Below are positions 1-12,245 of a stretch of DNA of 64,000 nucleotides, in pieces. Position 1 is the first letter of the stretch. The number at the start of each line of letters is the position of its first letter. A program made the translations under genes and the position numbers. Under the pieces are notes generated by a model. The model searched no databases, had not been told where the DNA came from, and was given only the letters and a program-made list of their open reading frames with translations. Origin of the DNA: Adiantum capillus-veneris (lineage: Eukaryota; Streptophyta; Polypodiopsida; Polypodiales; Pteridaceae); the NCBI GenBank assembly GCA_014529385.2, contig CM043965.1, positions 66,003,190-66,067,189 on the forward strand. The letters run 5' to 3'.

Positions 1-375
1 GATGGTGTGGCACCCCCTCCCTTTGATGAGGCTAGCATTGATGAGCACAAGACAACACCGGCCGCTCTTAACAATAGGGGGTCTACGCCAGTCGAGGACG
101 ATGCGTCCTTTGGAGGTGTTCGACGCAAGAGAAGAGCTTGAGTCACTAGTGGAAACATTCCCGAACTAGCAAAAACCATGCAACGATTGGCCACTATTTA
201 GAAGATGGAGGATGCAAGAGTGACGAGGTTAGTGCAGGCACAAGAGAGAAAAGATGCTCGCAAAGAGCAACATGAACGACGTGTAGTGCAACTTGAGGAT
301 TCTCGCCTATGTAACATGACAACCAACATGGCGTCCATATGCTCTTTGCTCAACAAGATTACGGATTCAATTCTC
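1..375 (+). pseudogene. 3' end of a decayed unidentified ORF
   Basis: Frame 1 reads from the window edge to about 375 with only two in-frame stops (139-141 and 199-201). The reading is acidic/proline-rich, then basic (RRKRRA), then a charged stretch rich in Q, E, R and K after the ATG at 205. The composition resembles the helical tail of transposase-associated Myb/SANT-like proteins, but no motif proves it. It is cut by the window edge on the left and by the fold-back repeat on the right. I do not recognise the protein. Confidence 0.3.
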
Positions 376-1990
376 TCCTTGGTCGATTCTTGTGGGGTAG
401 TAGCAATGCAATTCCTATTAGTGTTTTTGGCTTTCTAAAAGAAACCTTAGTGTTGTGTTGGGTTAGGGAGACTCCTTTCATTTCACATCCTGACATGATG
501 GAAACTTACCTTTCATTTCACATGCTCACATGTCTTTACTTTTGTTGTTGAATCCTATTGTTTTAGAATACTAAATTGAAGCTTAATCTTGCATAAATTT
601 TACACACACAAACACATGTTTTTTTTGCACTCTATTGTTTTAAAATGCTAAAGTGAAGCTTCACTTTGCATAATTCTAATAAAATCTAGACACACACATA
701 TATATTAATTGGTTCTTTTTATTTCACCTTTCATTTGACAACTTCACATGGCTTTACATTTCTTGCATTTTATAACTTGATTCCAGTGAGGGTTAACGTT
801 CAAGAAAGTCTCTTTTATTAAGCGATTGCTGATCAAGGTTCTTCCTCACAAAGAAGAAAATCAAAAATACTAGCAAGAATTTTGAGATTTGCAAAAATTT
901 TGGATGACTTTCTCACATATTTCATCGATTTTTTTTCCGTTTACCATGGTTTGCAGTTGGCTAGTCTCGATTTTTAATCGGCTCAAGACTAAGCTGAGGC
1001 AATCCTTTCCCAAACATTGATACCTGTTTAATTCAACCTAACAATTTTATCACTTTCTTATTGTTTTTGAAAGCCGTCGTGACCCTTTCACTTGTTTCTT
1101 CTTATTGTTGATTCATATCCAAGCCCTCAATGCAAGTGTAAAAGGTGGTTGTTATGTGCTTGGTTATGAGCATCACCTTGTTCGTAACGTTTTTTTATCT
1201 TGATTGGATAAAGATTTTGATTGGCCTTGTCTTTCATATCTCCCTCTCTCTCACTCTCTCTCCCCAAAAAAACAAGTGAAAGGGTCACAGTGGCTTTCTA
1301 AAACAATAAGAAAGTGATAAAATCATTAAGTTAAGTTCAACTGAAAATTTAGTGTTTTGTGAAAGGAATGCCTCGGCATAGCCTTGAACCAATTGAAATT
1401 CGAGACAAGCTGGTTGCAAACCATGGTAAAGGGAAGAAAAACGGATGAAATATGTGAGAAAATAGTTTGAAACAATCATGCAAATTTTAAATTTTTGCTA
1501 GTATTTTCAATTTGCTTCTTTGTGATGAGGAAACTCAGCCAATGGCTGTTTAATAAAAGGGACTTTCTCAAATATTGATTAAAATTAAGTTATAGAATGC
1601 AAGAAAAGTCAAGCCATGTGAAGCTGTGAAATGAAATGTAAAATAAAAAAAACTCATCATTATGTGGTGTGTGTGAAAATATACATACATGAGAGTGTGT
1701 GTGTGTATGTATCTATAGAATTTACTAGAATTATGTTAAAGTGAAGCTTCACTTTAACATTCTAAAACAATAAAATGCAAGAAAAATAAAGACATGTCAG
1801 TGTGGAATGAAAGGTGAAATAAAAATATCCATTTACTATAGCATTTATCTTGCATTTAAGATAAGTCACAATCATTCTGAAAACATCTAAAGTATGTTGA
1901 CCCATGACCCATCTCGCCTCTAAGGCTTCTTTTGGAAAGCCCAAAAAAAACACCCACAAAACAAAGCCTCAAGTACTAATTAAATTGAAT
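366..1990. repeat. Large fold-back (inverted repeat), arms about 700 bp, loop about 160 bp
   Basis: The segment 400-1105 aligns, with mismatches and small indels, to the reverse complement of 1270-1975. Anchors shared in order include the CTTTC/AAAAGAA block near 455 and 1935, the TTGCATTTTATAA block near 765 and 1590, TTTACCATGGTTTGCA near 940 and 1415, and the TATCACTTTCTTATTGTTTT block near 1050 and 1305. The left arm also holds a tandem duplication of a block of roughly 90 bp (535-600 and 625-690). The right arm holds a perfect 24-bp palindrome centred at 1746/1747 with AAGCTT at its core. This could be a fold-back DNA transposon or two repeat copies inserted in opposite orientation. Confidence 0.75.
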
Positions 1991-2108
1991 ATTGAAGTGA
2001 TAGCATGGACCTTTCTCTCTTAAGGGTACTTCCTCAATGACAAATGATTACAAGTTAAATTGAACATTGAAGTGATAGTATAAACTCTTTCTCTTTGAAG
2101 GGTACTTT
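1985..2108. repeat. Two-copy tandem duplication, unit about 67 bp
   Basis: The block TTAAATTGAATATTGAAGTG...TCTCTTAAGGGTACTT (from about 1979) recurs with a few changes from about 2053 to 2108. It directly follows the right arm of the fold-back repeat. Confidence 0.6.
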
Positions 2109-2211
2109 GTTAAAGTTACAGTTGCCATTTCACTTTTGACAAGCAGCAAGTTTATTCTAAGGCCATCTTTTCTTCCATCTCTCCTTTAGTCACATGACGC
2201 AGGTTGATAAA

Positions 2212-2461
2212 AGATGTATAGCCATGAAATGTGTGCACCACTTTTCTCACAAACAAATTGTAGACTGGCACAGAGAGAAGTTGATAAAAATTGTGTAACA
2301 ATGAAATGTGTGTACAAAGAGAGAGAAAGCCATGAAATGTGTGCACCTTTATCTTGGCCTTAGAATTTTAATCTTGTCACAAACAAATTGTAGACTGTCA
2401 CAAAGAGACGCACCCTTGTTAAAATGTGTAGCAATGAAATGTGTGTGCAAAGAGACAGAAA
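2212..2461. repeat. Two-copy diverged tandem repeat, unit about 120-130 bp
   Basis: Both copies contain AGCCATGAAATGTGTGCACC, then CACAAACAAATTGTAGACTG, then CAATGAAATGTGTGTRCAAA, in the same order. Copy one is about 2217-2326 and copy two about 2328-2461. No coding potential is evident. Confidence 0.6.
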
Positions 2462-4471
2462 CATCATGTCTTTACAATTTCTTGACCAATGCCCAAAAGC
2501 ATCAAAGCATAGCCAAATCAAGATTCAATCCATAAGACTTGCTTTCATGTAGGCAAACACGGCATCTCTAGTGTTATGCGTGCCCAAAGTTGCTCGTAGG
2601 GGTGGTATGGTTTGGCTTTGCATTCCCCCACCCTCCTCCTTTGGAAAGTCGAGCCATATGTTGCACTCCCTCGCTCATGGGGAAAATGAGAAAGAGACAA
2701 TTAAAAAAGAGCTTAGTGTTTACAACTCTCCACCTAGTCTTCTATAGGAAAAGTGTTTTCCCTTTTAGAATAATCCATGAGGCCTTGCCCTTCTAAAACA
2801 ATCTATGAGACCTTGCCCTTGAGGCTTCACTGGACAGTCCTCCATTATCCCTTGGAATTCCTATCCCCAATTTTCCACTTTCCCTTCTTATAAGCGCCCT
2901 CGAGCATAAACCTAGATTCCTAGCTACTTTCCACAATCCATGGACAATCTTGGCACCTTTCTTGTTGTGTGCTACAGTCACACTTGACATGCCTAGCCAT
3001 TCAACCTACTTCCACTTGGTCTATCTTTAGGACGTATGCCTTATCCAAAAACCTTAGCTATCCCTAGATGTAGTAGATTTGCTAGTTTTTCATTGTTTTC
3101 GACCTCATATATATGCCAGGTTTTTCTAAATGTTTGCATTCTCACCCCCTTAACCTAGATCATTGTCCTTAATGATCACTTTGAAGGGTGTAGTTAAAAA
3201 AGGAAAAGCCTCTAGTGTGAAAAGCACATGCCAAATGTTTAGCTTACCATTTATAGCTTGCTTTCTTGGTTGAACTTGGACCTCATATTGCCCCTTGCAT
3301 ATCTACAAACTATATAGCTTATCAAGGACAATAACAAACTAGTAGTCAATCTAACAACCCCATAAGGATCATAAGTTCAAAGGTTTTTTTTTTAAGTATG
3401 TGGAACACTTCTTATTCTATGACTGTCTTTGGAGTGGGATATTAGTTACTCTTTTCTCCACCCCTTCAAAAGATGCATTTGTCCTCAATGATAGTTGATT
3501 ACTTGGAAGTTGAAGGTGCTGCTGAGCAGATACTCGATAGATATGTCCTATACCACATTGTAAAGAAATCCATGCAACTAAGTGGACTCGTCTTCCAAAA
3601 AAAAATCATAGTCTGCTTGATCACAACCAAGAAAAGAATAATCCAACAAAAATTCCCATTCAGCTACATAGATACTCAACTAGATGTGTCCCACACCACA
3701 CTATAAAGCAATCCAAGGAGCTAATCAAACTCCTCTTTCAATAATATTGGTTTGCTTGACCAAAACAAAGAAATGGTGTCATCATGAAAATCTCAATGAC
3801 CTAGTTACTGTCTTGAACTCATATTCTTTTACTTTCTTTAGACAACTTGTCTCTTGTGTTCTAGACAAAGATGCAAAAAAAGTTATTCTATCACCTTTAT
3901 ATAATATACTCTACATGCAAGGACCACATTTTAATAAATTCTCCCAAATTCTTTCTCTATATAGCTTTCCTTTTCCTTGTACTTCCTTGGCTATTTTTGC
4001 CCTATACTTCTTTAACTAACTTCATAAGAAAACTTGATTTAAAAAAACTAACAAAGTTGCATTAATTAATTTTCTATGCACACACCTTTACTCAAGGCCT
4101 TTTGTCCTGCAAGATAGTGCAATGAGTCAATATTAAATAGCTCATTTACCCTTTTTTCTAAGAAATGTGATCGTAATTATTTTGGACACAGTTCTTACTT
4201 GAGTCTAGGTCTATGTGGGACTTTTGAAAAAAATAAACCACAACTTGCAACCATTTTATACGATTTGAGAGATTAGGTCTCCCCAATCTCAGAAAAATTA
4301 AAAGTCTTTCTAAACGTACTAAGTTCATAAGTGAAGGGTGAGTTTAGGAGATGAAGGTGGAAAGTCAAAAGACCTTTTGTTTCCATATAAAGAGGTGTTC
4401 AATTTCACATTGTATAGTTGTGTTTCTCTTCTCATTTGTTTTCCCTTTAGTGTTTTCTTCTCTTTAAGTGT

Positions 4472-4473
<2 letters not shown>
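2462..4473. other. Gene-poor stretch, nothing identified
   Basis: Only short ORFs occur (for example 3684-4019), without recognisable motifs and with AT-rich composition. The CCCCTTCAAAAGATGCATTT segment near 3462 resembles plant retrotransposon ends but is not enough for a call. Confidence 0.4.

Positions 4474-4528
<55 letters not shown>
4474..4528. repeat. (TC)n microsatellite, 55 bp
   Basis: Uninterrupted TC dinucleotides. Overlapping ORFs of SLSLSL or ERERER are artefacts of this tract. Confidence 0.95.
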
Positions 4529-4530
<2 letters not shown>

Positions 4531-6376
4531 CGTGAAAAGTTGTATCCATCCTTCTCGTGTCCAGCTCATACTGTTGCAAATATACGTGCTTTGTCATTGC
4601 TTGTTGCTGCATGCTGTAGACTAGCACATCATTTTTGTTGTTATTGAGGGAATCTTTGAATTAAGAATACCTTCTAATTTTTTTGAAGCCATTAGGAATA
4701 CCTTTTAATTATTCTTTAAGAGATATTGAAATGTATAAACTATTGCAAATATATCATGGCAAAAAAAATTGTGAGCAATTTGCCTCTAAACTCATTGATA
4801 TATGCTTGATGAAGTTTCATCATAATGATTCTATTGGAGACAAGGGTTTCACATGGCCAAACCTTGTATGGTGATGGGAACTCTTCACTATCCACCCAGC
4901 ATGTGTCAAAGTCAAAGATGTAGAAGCATAGAGCTTAGGAGGAAATGCACAAGAGAGAAAAAGAGAGGGAGAGAACTTGTTGAACCAATCAACTAGGCAA
5001 TGAACTAATGAATATACAATGTGGGCTCTGGATGCACTTATATACTAACCTAGGGGCCTTAAGTACACCCCTTATGATATTTCCCTTCCCAAAATCATGT
5101 CAAATAATTAGAATAAATACCTAAAGATAAATCATTAACTAGGAGTACATTCGGCCATTCACTTGAGATGCTTGAACTTCAACACACTCTCTATGGCTCA
5201 TAGTGGGCATATATAAGAAGGCCAAGTCGATGAAGAAGCTATCATGAACTGCTAGCACCGGTGGCAGGATACTAGATACACCTTTGATTTGCTACAACAA
5301 ACTTGTCACATGAGAAGAATGGCATCTAGATCACAAGTGAAACAATGATCTAGGTATGCAAGTCTAAGTTGTGAAACAAGTCTCTCTTTTTTAGAAAGCT
5401 CCTTCTCCAAACATCTCCCTACATAATACTATCACATCCTGCTTGCATGATCTCTAATGGTTTCCCAATTCTCTTGTTTGAATTTGTTTGATTTGCGCCA
5501 TTATATTGTGTTTGATTCCCATTTTAGAGAATGAAACAACACAACTTTGTGCTAGGGTTTGAAGGTCATGAATACTCTTAAACTCTAGACTTTGATGCCA
5601 TGCTAAGGCCTTGCCTTCTAGTATCATTCCAAAAACCTCATATACTGTGTTAAAATCATAGTCTCTTTTTGCCCTAAGTCCTTAATGGAATCTTGCCAGG
5701 TGATCATATCTCCTAAACCATCGTATCTTTCTACCCATTTCCAAAAATCAAACAGTCTTACCTCTCTTGCATGGTCTTACCTGTTCTTGTTGGTGTTTGG
5801 CATGTCCAATCCTGGATCTTCAAACCAAGTTGGGTTTAACTTTGTCCCATTTAGTTAGTTTGCTAGTCATCATGGCTATCCTGTTATGTGTTCTTGTTTC
5901 CTTCATTGATTCAATCTTGTGGGATAAAATCCTTGTTATCGTGCATTGGAGTAGATGTGTGTGCTCTTTGGGATGACTCCACATGAGTAGAATAACCACT
6001 CATTAAAGATCCATCAACCAAAATTTAAGGTATGGCTTGATGTGTATGATGCATCTCTTGGTTTTCTCTCAACCCCGTTCTCAAAGGTGCTACTAGATTT
6101 CTTCTTTTCTATATTAGAGGTACAATTTTTCTCATTTTTGGTTGCCTAGAGTTGATACTTGACACTTGAAATCTATTGACAAATTTTGAAAGAATTTGGG
6201 GCTAAAAATAAGAGAAATTTTCCAAAATAGTCAGAGACCTTCTGGAATTTGTAAACCTTGTAATAAACCCAAACTTGAGATATAAATTCAATGAAACTCA
6301 AGGGGAGGATCTATTTTCATTACAACAACCCAAGGAAACCTAAATACATGAAAAAATCCCAAAAAATTGGACACTT
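4529..6376. other. Gene-poor stretch, nothing identified
   Basis: No ORF longer than about 70 codons and no recognisable family. The sequence is AT-rich with no repeat that I can align to the rest of the window. Confidence 0.4.
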
Positions 6377-7560
6377 CAATATTAAGAGTCCTTAATATTG
6401 GAATTGGAAGGGCCAAAAAAGTGAAAATTTTCTCAACGTTGCGAGAGAAGTTAGGAGTTGTGCTTGAAACTACACTAGCATCTATCTATTAGCAAAATTG
6501 ACAAAGAACATATCCAAATTCAATTATGAAAGCATAAATGTATTCACCAAGACCAAGGCTATAGGTGACATAAATCTTGTCGAATTTTGGGTCAAAATAT
6601 TAGGTGTGCCTAATATTTATCCTCTCTCAAAATTACCATTTTGACTATTTTTTGTTAACAATGGTTTGTATTTGACAATTAAAGCCTACGTGTCAATTTT
6701 TGGGAGATTTTCATCATAAAATCTTGTTTGAACACAAGAATTGGGGATTTTAGAGCTTGAAACTGTTTTGAGTGTTGTTGCAAGTGTGCACTTCACTAAA
6801 ATTGCTCTAACTTCTAATACGCAACACCAAATCGAGCCAAGTACAGCTAGGAAAAAAGCTTGTAAGCAATAGGACACATTGAAGGCTAGTTTTGGTTTTA
6901 AATTTTAAAGTAGGATTCTTAATTCCAAACTTTTAGGGTGTCCGAAATAGATATCCCAAGATCTAACGACCACCAATACCTAAATTTCTAATGACTTACA
7001 AGGGGCAAAAAAGGGACTATTTGCACTTGGTTGGGCTGAGCTAGTCAAGGCCTATCTTAAGTAGATTTGAGTGGGCCTTAACCATGCCAAAGCACTGCCA
7101 AATATTAGGCGTTCCTAATATAGATATTATAAAAATTTAATTTTTTTACTAGTTTGAGGTTTTCCAAAGTTTGTACACAATTTTTAGGACTCGTTGGTGC
7201 AATGATTTGACCTTTGGATGCCAAAATCCCCAGTTATATCCCTTTTCACTTACTTCAACTGTTTTCTTGTCATTTTAACCGTATCTAGAGATCCAATGAT
7301 TCAAATCACACCAATATTGATAGAACCTATCTATACAATGCATGCAATCAAGCCATAAGTTCAAAACTAAAAAGTGACTCTCATATGGGAACTTCAGATA
7401 TTGGGTGCACCTAATATCCACATAGCCCTTTTAAGTGTTCAACTCCCAAGTTTTGCACATAGATGTGCTCCTAGTGATAATTGAAGTGTATCGGTGCTGT
7501 CAATTGCCCACAAGTAGTCTGAGGTAGAGATGCTAGACATTTGGCACGCTTAATATTGGT
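6377..7560. repeat. Cluster of interspersed 10-4-10 palindromes
   Basis: Short inverted repeats with arms related to ATATTAGG/CCTAATAT and a 4-nt spacer recur at 6377-6400 (perfect 10-bp arms, spacer AGTC), 6595-6618 (perfect 10-bp arms, spacer TGTG), 7102-7121 (8-bp arms, spacer CGTT) and 7397-7418 (9-bp arms with one wobble, spacer TGCA). Degenerate members lie near 6930 (spacer GTGT) and 7538 (spacer CACG). Arms and spacing are kept while the spacers differ. The intervening DNA has no gene. Confidence 0.65.
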
Positions 7561-7584
7561 TTTGAAAATTTTAATATAATTTCA

Positions 7585-7666
7585 TTTTAGCATAGATGCA
7601 ATCCTAACAGTATTTTGATATAACTTTGTATAGTTTTAGCATAGATACAATCCTAACAGTATTTTG
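7585..7666. repeat. 33-bp direct duplication, offset 49 bp
   Basis: The block starting TTTTAGCATAGATGCAATCC at 7585 recurs at 7634 with one substitution. Both copies end in AACAGTATTTTG. Confidence 0.8.
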
Positions 7667-8422
7667 CTTACTCTACTCCTACTGAAAATTGAAAAAGAAA
7701 AAGAATGTGAAAAAACAACAAAAACATAAACAAATTGAATCTCGACTCAATGTAGATCTCTTAAACTTATCCACATGCCTCAAGCATCCAACACTAGCCT
7801 AAATATGATCTATTTACTTAACATAGCTAGCAAAAACCAGTCCCTGAGCATGTGCTAAAAGAAAGTAAAAGTCCACTACTTTAGAGTGATTTAGAGGAAG
7901 CTTTGGACAAAGAAACAAAGTGCATGGTCTTCTCTAATTTAACTTTCCTCTTTCCCGATAATGGTACCAAATTGTGCACATGCTACCAAGCCTCATCATC
8001 ATAGCAAAGTGAGAAAAACAAATACTAATATGTCAATCTCTGGGATGTAGTCAACCCAACCAGTGCATGGAAGCTACGAGAGGTTTTCAATCCATTGAGA
8101 AACCCAGTCACAACTTACTACTCTCGAGTTTCAATCTCTAATGAGTGGTAGATACGAAAAGCTACTCTTTCCCCCACAAGCACACATGCGTGTTTCACTA
8201 AACTAAAGTGCTTCAAATGGAACCAAAATTGCTAGAAAGGTAAACAAAACCAAATAGAACCTCTCTTTGGTCTCAAATATTTGGTTAGTGGCCTATTTTA
8301 GGAGGTCAATATCAATGTTTAATACACTCAATAGCTTTGTTTAAAGGAGCTCTATCCTCTCCCATGCTCAAAATTCCAAACGGATGCATAAACTAAGCAA
8401 TACAAGCCAAAATAGCAAGAAG

Positions 8423-8530
8423 ATGGCCACAACAAAAACACAATAACTTTGCAAGAGACATTTTAGCCTTAGATATATGGCCACAACAAAAACACAATAA
8501 CTTTGCAAGAGACATGTTAGCCTTAGATAT
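8423..8530. repeat. 54-bp tandem duplication across an LTR junction
   Basis: Two copies, 8423-8476 and 8477-8530, differ by one base (TTTTAGCC against TGTTAGCC). The second copy holds 38 bp of flank plus the first 16 bp of the 5' LTR that starts at 8515, so the duplication arose after the element inserted. Confidence 0.85.
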
Positions 8531-8854
8531 TATTTCTTTTCATTGTTAATTGAACCTTAGCCTTTAGTTTCAGTTTCAAGTAAGAAATAGGCTTGTACCC
8601 CTTGGATTCCAAAGGAAGTTATTCTCTTGGCATGTTCTTACACGATGTAAGAGAAGGAATGGAATGAATGAGGGGTTCTGGCTATGGAGTATTCAGTTTT
8701 CTGTCTATTCTCTGTATTCAGTTTCTGTGCTGTTCCTGAATCTGTACTGCAGCCTGAACCGGTGTTGAAACTATCTTAATTCTGTATTGAAGTGTTGAAA
8801 TGCTTTGTATGGTAATTATATGCAATTCCTCAACCCCCTAATGCCTCAATAACA
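8515..8854 (+). repeat. 5' LTR of the outer gypsy element
   Basis: 340 bp, TG...CA ends, preceded by target duplication agaca. It matches 26493-26831 over its whole length. The junction is partly duplicated upstream (8461-8476). Confidence 0.9.
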
Positions 8855-8856
8855 CT

Positions 8857-8874
8857 TGGCGATCTTGCTGATTG
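8857..8874 (+). other. Putative primer binding site of the outer element
   Basis: TGGCGATCTTGCTGATTG lies 2 nt after the 5' LTR and begins with the TGG expected for pairing to a tRNA CCA end. It is not the iMet site TGGTATCAGAGC. The tRNA species is not determined. Confidence 0.45.
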
Positions 8875-9195
8875 CGGTGTGAACTTTGATCAAGTCAAAA
8901 TGGGCAATGGGGTCTAGTTGGGGCATATTGCGATTGAACCTGAAGATTTATTAATCGCTTTCTCTCACTGGAAGTTAGCGGGAGAAGGACAAGAAGATTA
9001 CAATCTAGTCTTCCTTCGAGATTATTTTTCAAAACTATCCGGTGATTTAAAACTTTGGATTGCTTCAAAGGTGTTTCAGTATTATAAAGCATTGTTACTC
9101 CCATTTGGCTTATCCAATGGTCCAATCAGTCTAACTAATTGTTCCAGTAGTAGAAAACTCAGAATATTCTTGAAAATTACAAGCAAAAGGAGACA

Positions 9196-10891
9196 TGTAT
9201 GAGTGATTTAGAGGATCCACCACCACCAATCTCATATGGCACCAGGAGAAGGTGGGATTCATGATTGGAATCTCAACTTCCTTCGGAATAGGTAGTCATA
9301 CAGAAGAAGAAATTCCTGAAGTGGGAGTAGTTACAGGTTTGCCACCAATTCCTGAAGGGATAGGATCTAGAGAGACCAGCAACACAAGTGGAGATCAACA
9401 GCAGAAAGCAGGGGAAACTTCTTCACCTAGGCCAACAGAGCAGAGAAGAGCCCCAACTCCTGAAAGGGTCATCCATCAGTTAGTTGGCATTCAGTCAGTC
9501 CATCAATTTTTGAGGGCAAAGAGGCAACTACAATTTCCTACACCACCAACTTCACCATTGTTGAACTTCAACCCTTTGTGGGGTCAACAAATTCAACAAG
9601 TACCCATTATGGCACAACTACCACTCAACCCTAAAGGTGGGGCAGCAAAATTCAGTGGGAAAGAATCCCAGGATGTTGACAGTCATGTGGGACAGTTTGA
9701 GACAAGATGGTCTACTAGTGGGTATGATGCACTTTACAATGATGCTATCAAAAAGGAGCATTTTGCAGCAACATGCAGGGAAAATCCATGTCTTGGTTTA
9801 TGCAATATGGTACTGCTGCATTCCTTGATTATGATAATCTGAAAATCAGATTTTTGGCCAGGTTCAGGGTAGAGAAAACCCCTAAATATGTTCTGAAGAA
9901 AATCAGAAAAATCAAGCAAAAGGATTTGTTGGTAAGGTTGCAAGTCAATCAAAGAACCTCTTGGGAGCAATTGGGTGACTACTTCTAAAGAGGCTTGAGG
10001 AATCAGTTGAAGAGTGCAATTGCAGGTCATGCTCCTCTTACCCAACCTCAAGATTTTGGAAACATAGTAGATGCAGCCATGAGAGCTGAGTGAAGATATG
10101 GCACCAATCAACAAAAGAGGAGTAAGAAGAATAAGTCCAAGGAGGACTCGGATTCAAAAGAAGAGGATTCAAATTCAGATTCAGATGGTGATGAGGAAAC
10201 AGATTCAGATTCTAATCAGGAGACAAATTTTGAGGATGAGAAAGAGGACACATGGAGTGCCAAGAAGAAGAAGAAGAAGAAATCCAAGAAGAAAGGATCA
10301 AAGTCAAAGAAACACAAAAGCAAAGGCAAAGCCAAGAATGGTAAGTCTGAATCTAAGGAACCAAATAATATCAGGTAACAGATTTTGGACAAACTGAAGG
10401 AGATGCAACCACAATCATTTTCTAGTCCTTCCAAATCACCATTTTGTTAGGTATGTCAAAGACCTGGACATGAGTATGATAATTGCTATTATAACCCCAA
10501 TTTTAGAGGAAGGGGACTAGCACACATTTTAGCAAAAATGGAGTCAGGTGCTAATGTGGTTGCACCACGACCCTTCAGGGGTAGGTTTCAAAATTCAAAT
10601 CATCCAAGGCCATTCCAACAAGGGAATTGGCTAAATGGGCCAAGGTTTCAACAAACAAATAATCCAATGCAACCACGTACTTATTGTGTTTTAATGGGGC
10701 ACATGCAAGGACCTTCTTGTGAGCTTTGGTGTAAGCATAGGAATGAGAGAGGGATTCCAATTGTGAACTTCAACTCTCCAAATGCAGGGGCTAGTTCTTC
10801 TAATGATGGAAGAATGAAACAACCAGCTCAGGCTAATGTAGTCTTTTTGGAAGAAATTGATACTTCAGTAGAAAAGCAGGACAATCAATAA
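9196..10891 (+). pseudogene. gag of the outer gypsy element, broken
   Basis: A likely start is the ATG at 9196. After a frameshift before 9252 the reading runs through a proline/serine-rich N-terminus (9252-9640), a capsid-like core beginning KFSGKE near 9650, a lysine/serine/aspartate-rich linker (10110-10370) and a CCHC zinc knuckle near 10445-10490 (CQRPGHEYDNC). The first Cys of the knuckle is followed at once by an in-frame TAG at 10448-10450. A second Cys/His-rich patch lies at 10680-10740. Gag would form the particle shell. Frame changes near 9250 and 9780 plus stops at 9986, 10091 and 10376 disable it. Confidence 0.75.
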
Positions 10892-11373
10892 GCAAAAACT
10901 GACTGCAACCAATGTATTGAGGAACCAGGGGGGACAAACCCACACACCCAATCTTTACATTCTTCTCAGTGTGATTGTTCTCAATGTATTATAATTGAAG
11001 AACTATTGGAGACATTATTGGCAGCACAGAGTTTGGCTATTACTAGGTCCAAAGGGAAGTTGCTCCCACAGGAAAAGGAACAAGGGAAAGACCTTGAGGA
11101 TCCTATTAATTGGACAGCTCATGATAAAATCCAAAGAGGAGTTCTAAGGGAGATCCAATCCAATCAGAAAAAACTGAAGATTCGACATATTTTTGGCCAA
11201 CTGGTTCAGTACCAAAAATTTGGGAGAATTTGGGCAGTAAACAATCCAATTCTGAAGAGTTACAGCATCACCTGAAATCAGATAATTCAGTTTAGTCTCC
11301 TGCTAAAGGGCTATCAGATGATCTTTTTGAAGCATTGATGGATGCCCCTATTTCAATTAAGGTGGGTTAACTA

Positions 11374-12240
11374 TTGAAATTAGTTCCTGACTTTAGTCAG
11401 GGATTCCTTAGGAAATTGACGAATCGGGTCAGAGAACAAGATTTGCAACAGAAGGAGGACATGAGTCACATTCATCTGGGACAAATTGATTCTGGGGATG
11501 TAGCACCAGTGGATGTGGACTACAAGGTTCCAGTAATTAATATTTCAACTGGAAAAGTATTTTTGTCAGATGTGTTGGTGGATGGAGGATAAAGAGTAAA
11601 CATCCTTCCTGAATCAGTTTGTAAGAAATTGAATTTAACCAAATGGGAACCTACACCTTTTCAAGTGAAGATGGCTGACCAGAGAAGAGTGCAACCTTTA
11701 GGGATTCTCAAGAACCAAACCATAAGTGTTGCGGGATTAATCTTTATTGTGAATTCTGTGATTCTTAGAATGGAAAAAAATACCTGTTCTCATCCAATTA
11801 TCCTGGGAAGACCATGGTTAAGGGCAGCCAAAGTCAAACAACTTTGGGGTGCATATACCATTGTTATTAAAAAGGGCAATAAGAAGTTCAAGATGCAGAT
11901 GATTCCTAGGAAAACCACTCCACCAGGTTTTAGACCTTTGTATGCAGAGGGCATCAATATGGGAGAAGTTGTTAAAGAAGATGAGGAGGAAGAATTCCTT
12001 CAAAGGAATAAAACGGTTATTCCTATTTTTGAAGTAGATGTGCAAAAGATTGCAGATGCAGTTCATAATCAGGTCCAGTCACCTGACATAAAACGGACAG
12101 ATAGCTGTAATGATTCAAGACCTTCAGTCATTACAAAAAAGTTGCAAGAGGAGAAGGAAACAGTAGAAGAAATAAAGCATGCAGAGAGAATGTTTGAAGA
12201 GCAAATGTCAAAGAGTTCAAGGTCAGAGAAGATGATTTAG
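11374..12240 (+). pseudogene. Aspartic protease of the outer gypsy element, broken
   Basis: The reading carries the protease signature VLVDGG followed by an in-frame TAA (11590-11592), then RVNILPES in the same frame. About 70 residues later comes the flap-distal motif ILGRPWL. The family cuts Gag-Pol in the particle. The active-site Asp is present, but the stop falls directly after the catalytic loop. A frameshift near 12205 separates this frame from the reverse transcriptase frame. Confidence 0.75.
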
Positions 12241-12245
12241 AAGAT

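Noticed and set aside
8918-9202. 94-codon ORF between primer site and gag of the outer element
   Set aside because: Has no Gag-like or other motif; more likely leader sequence.
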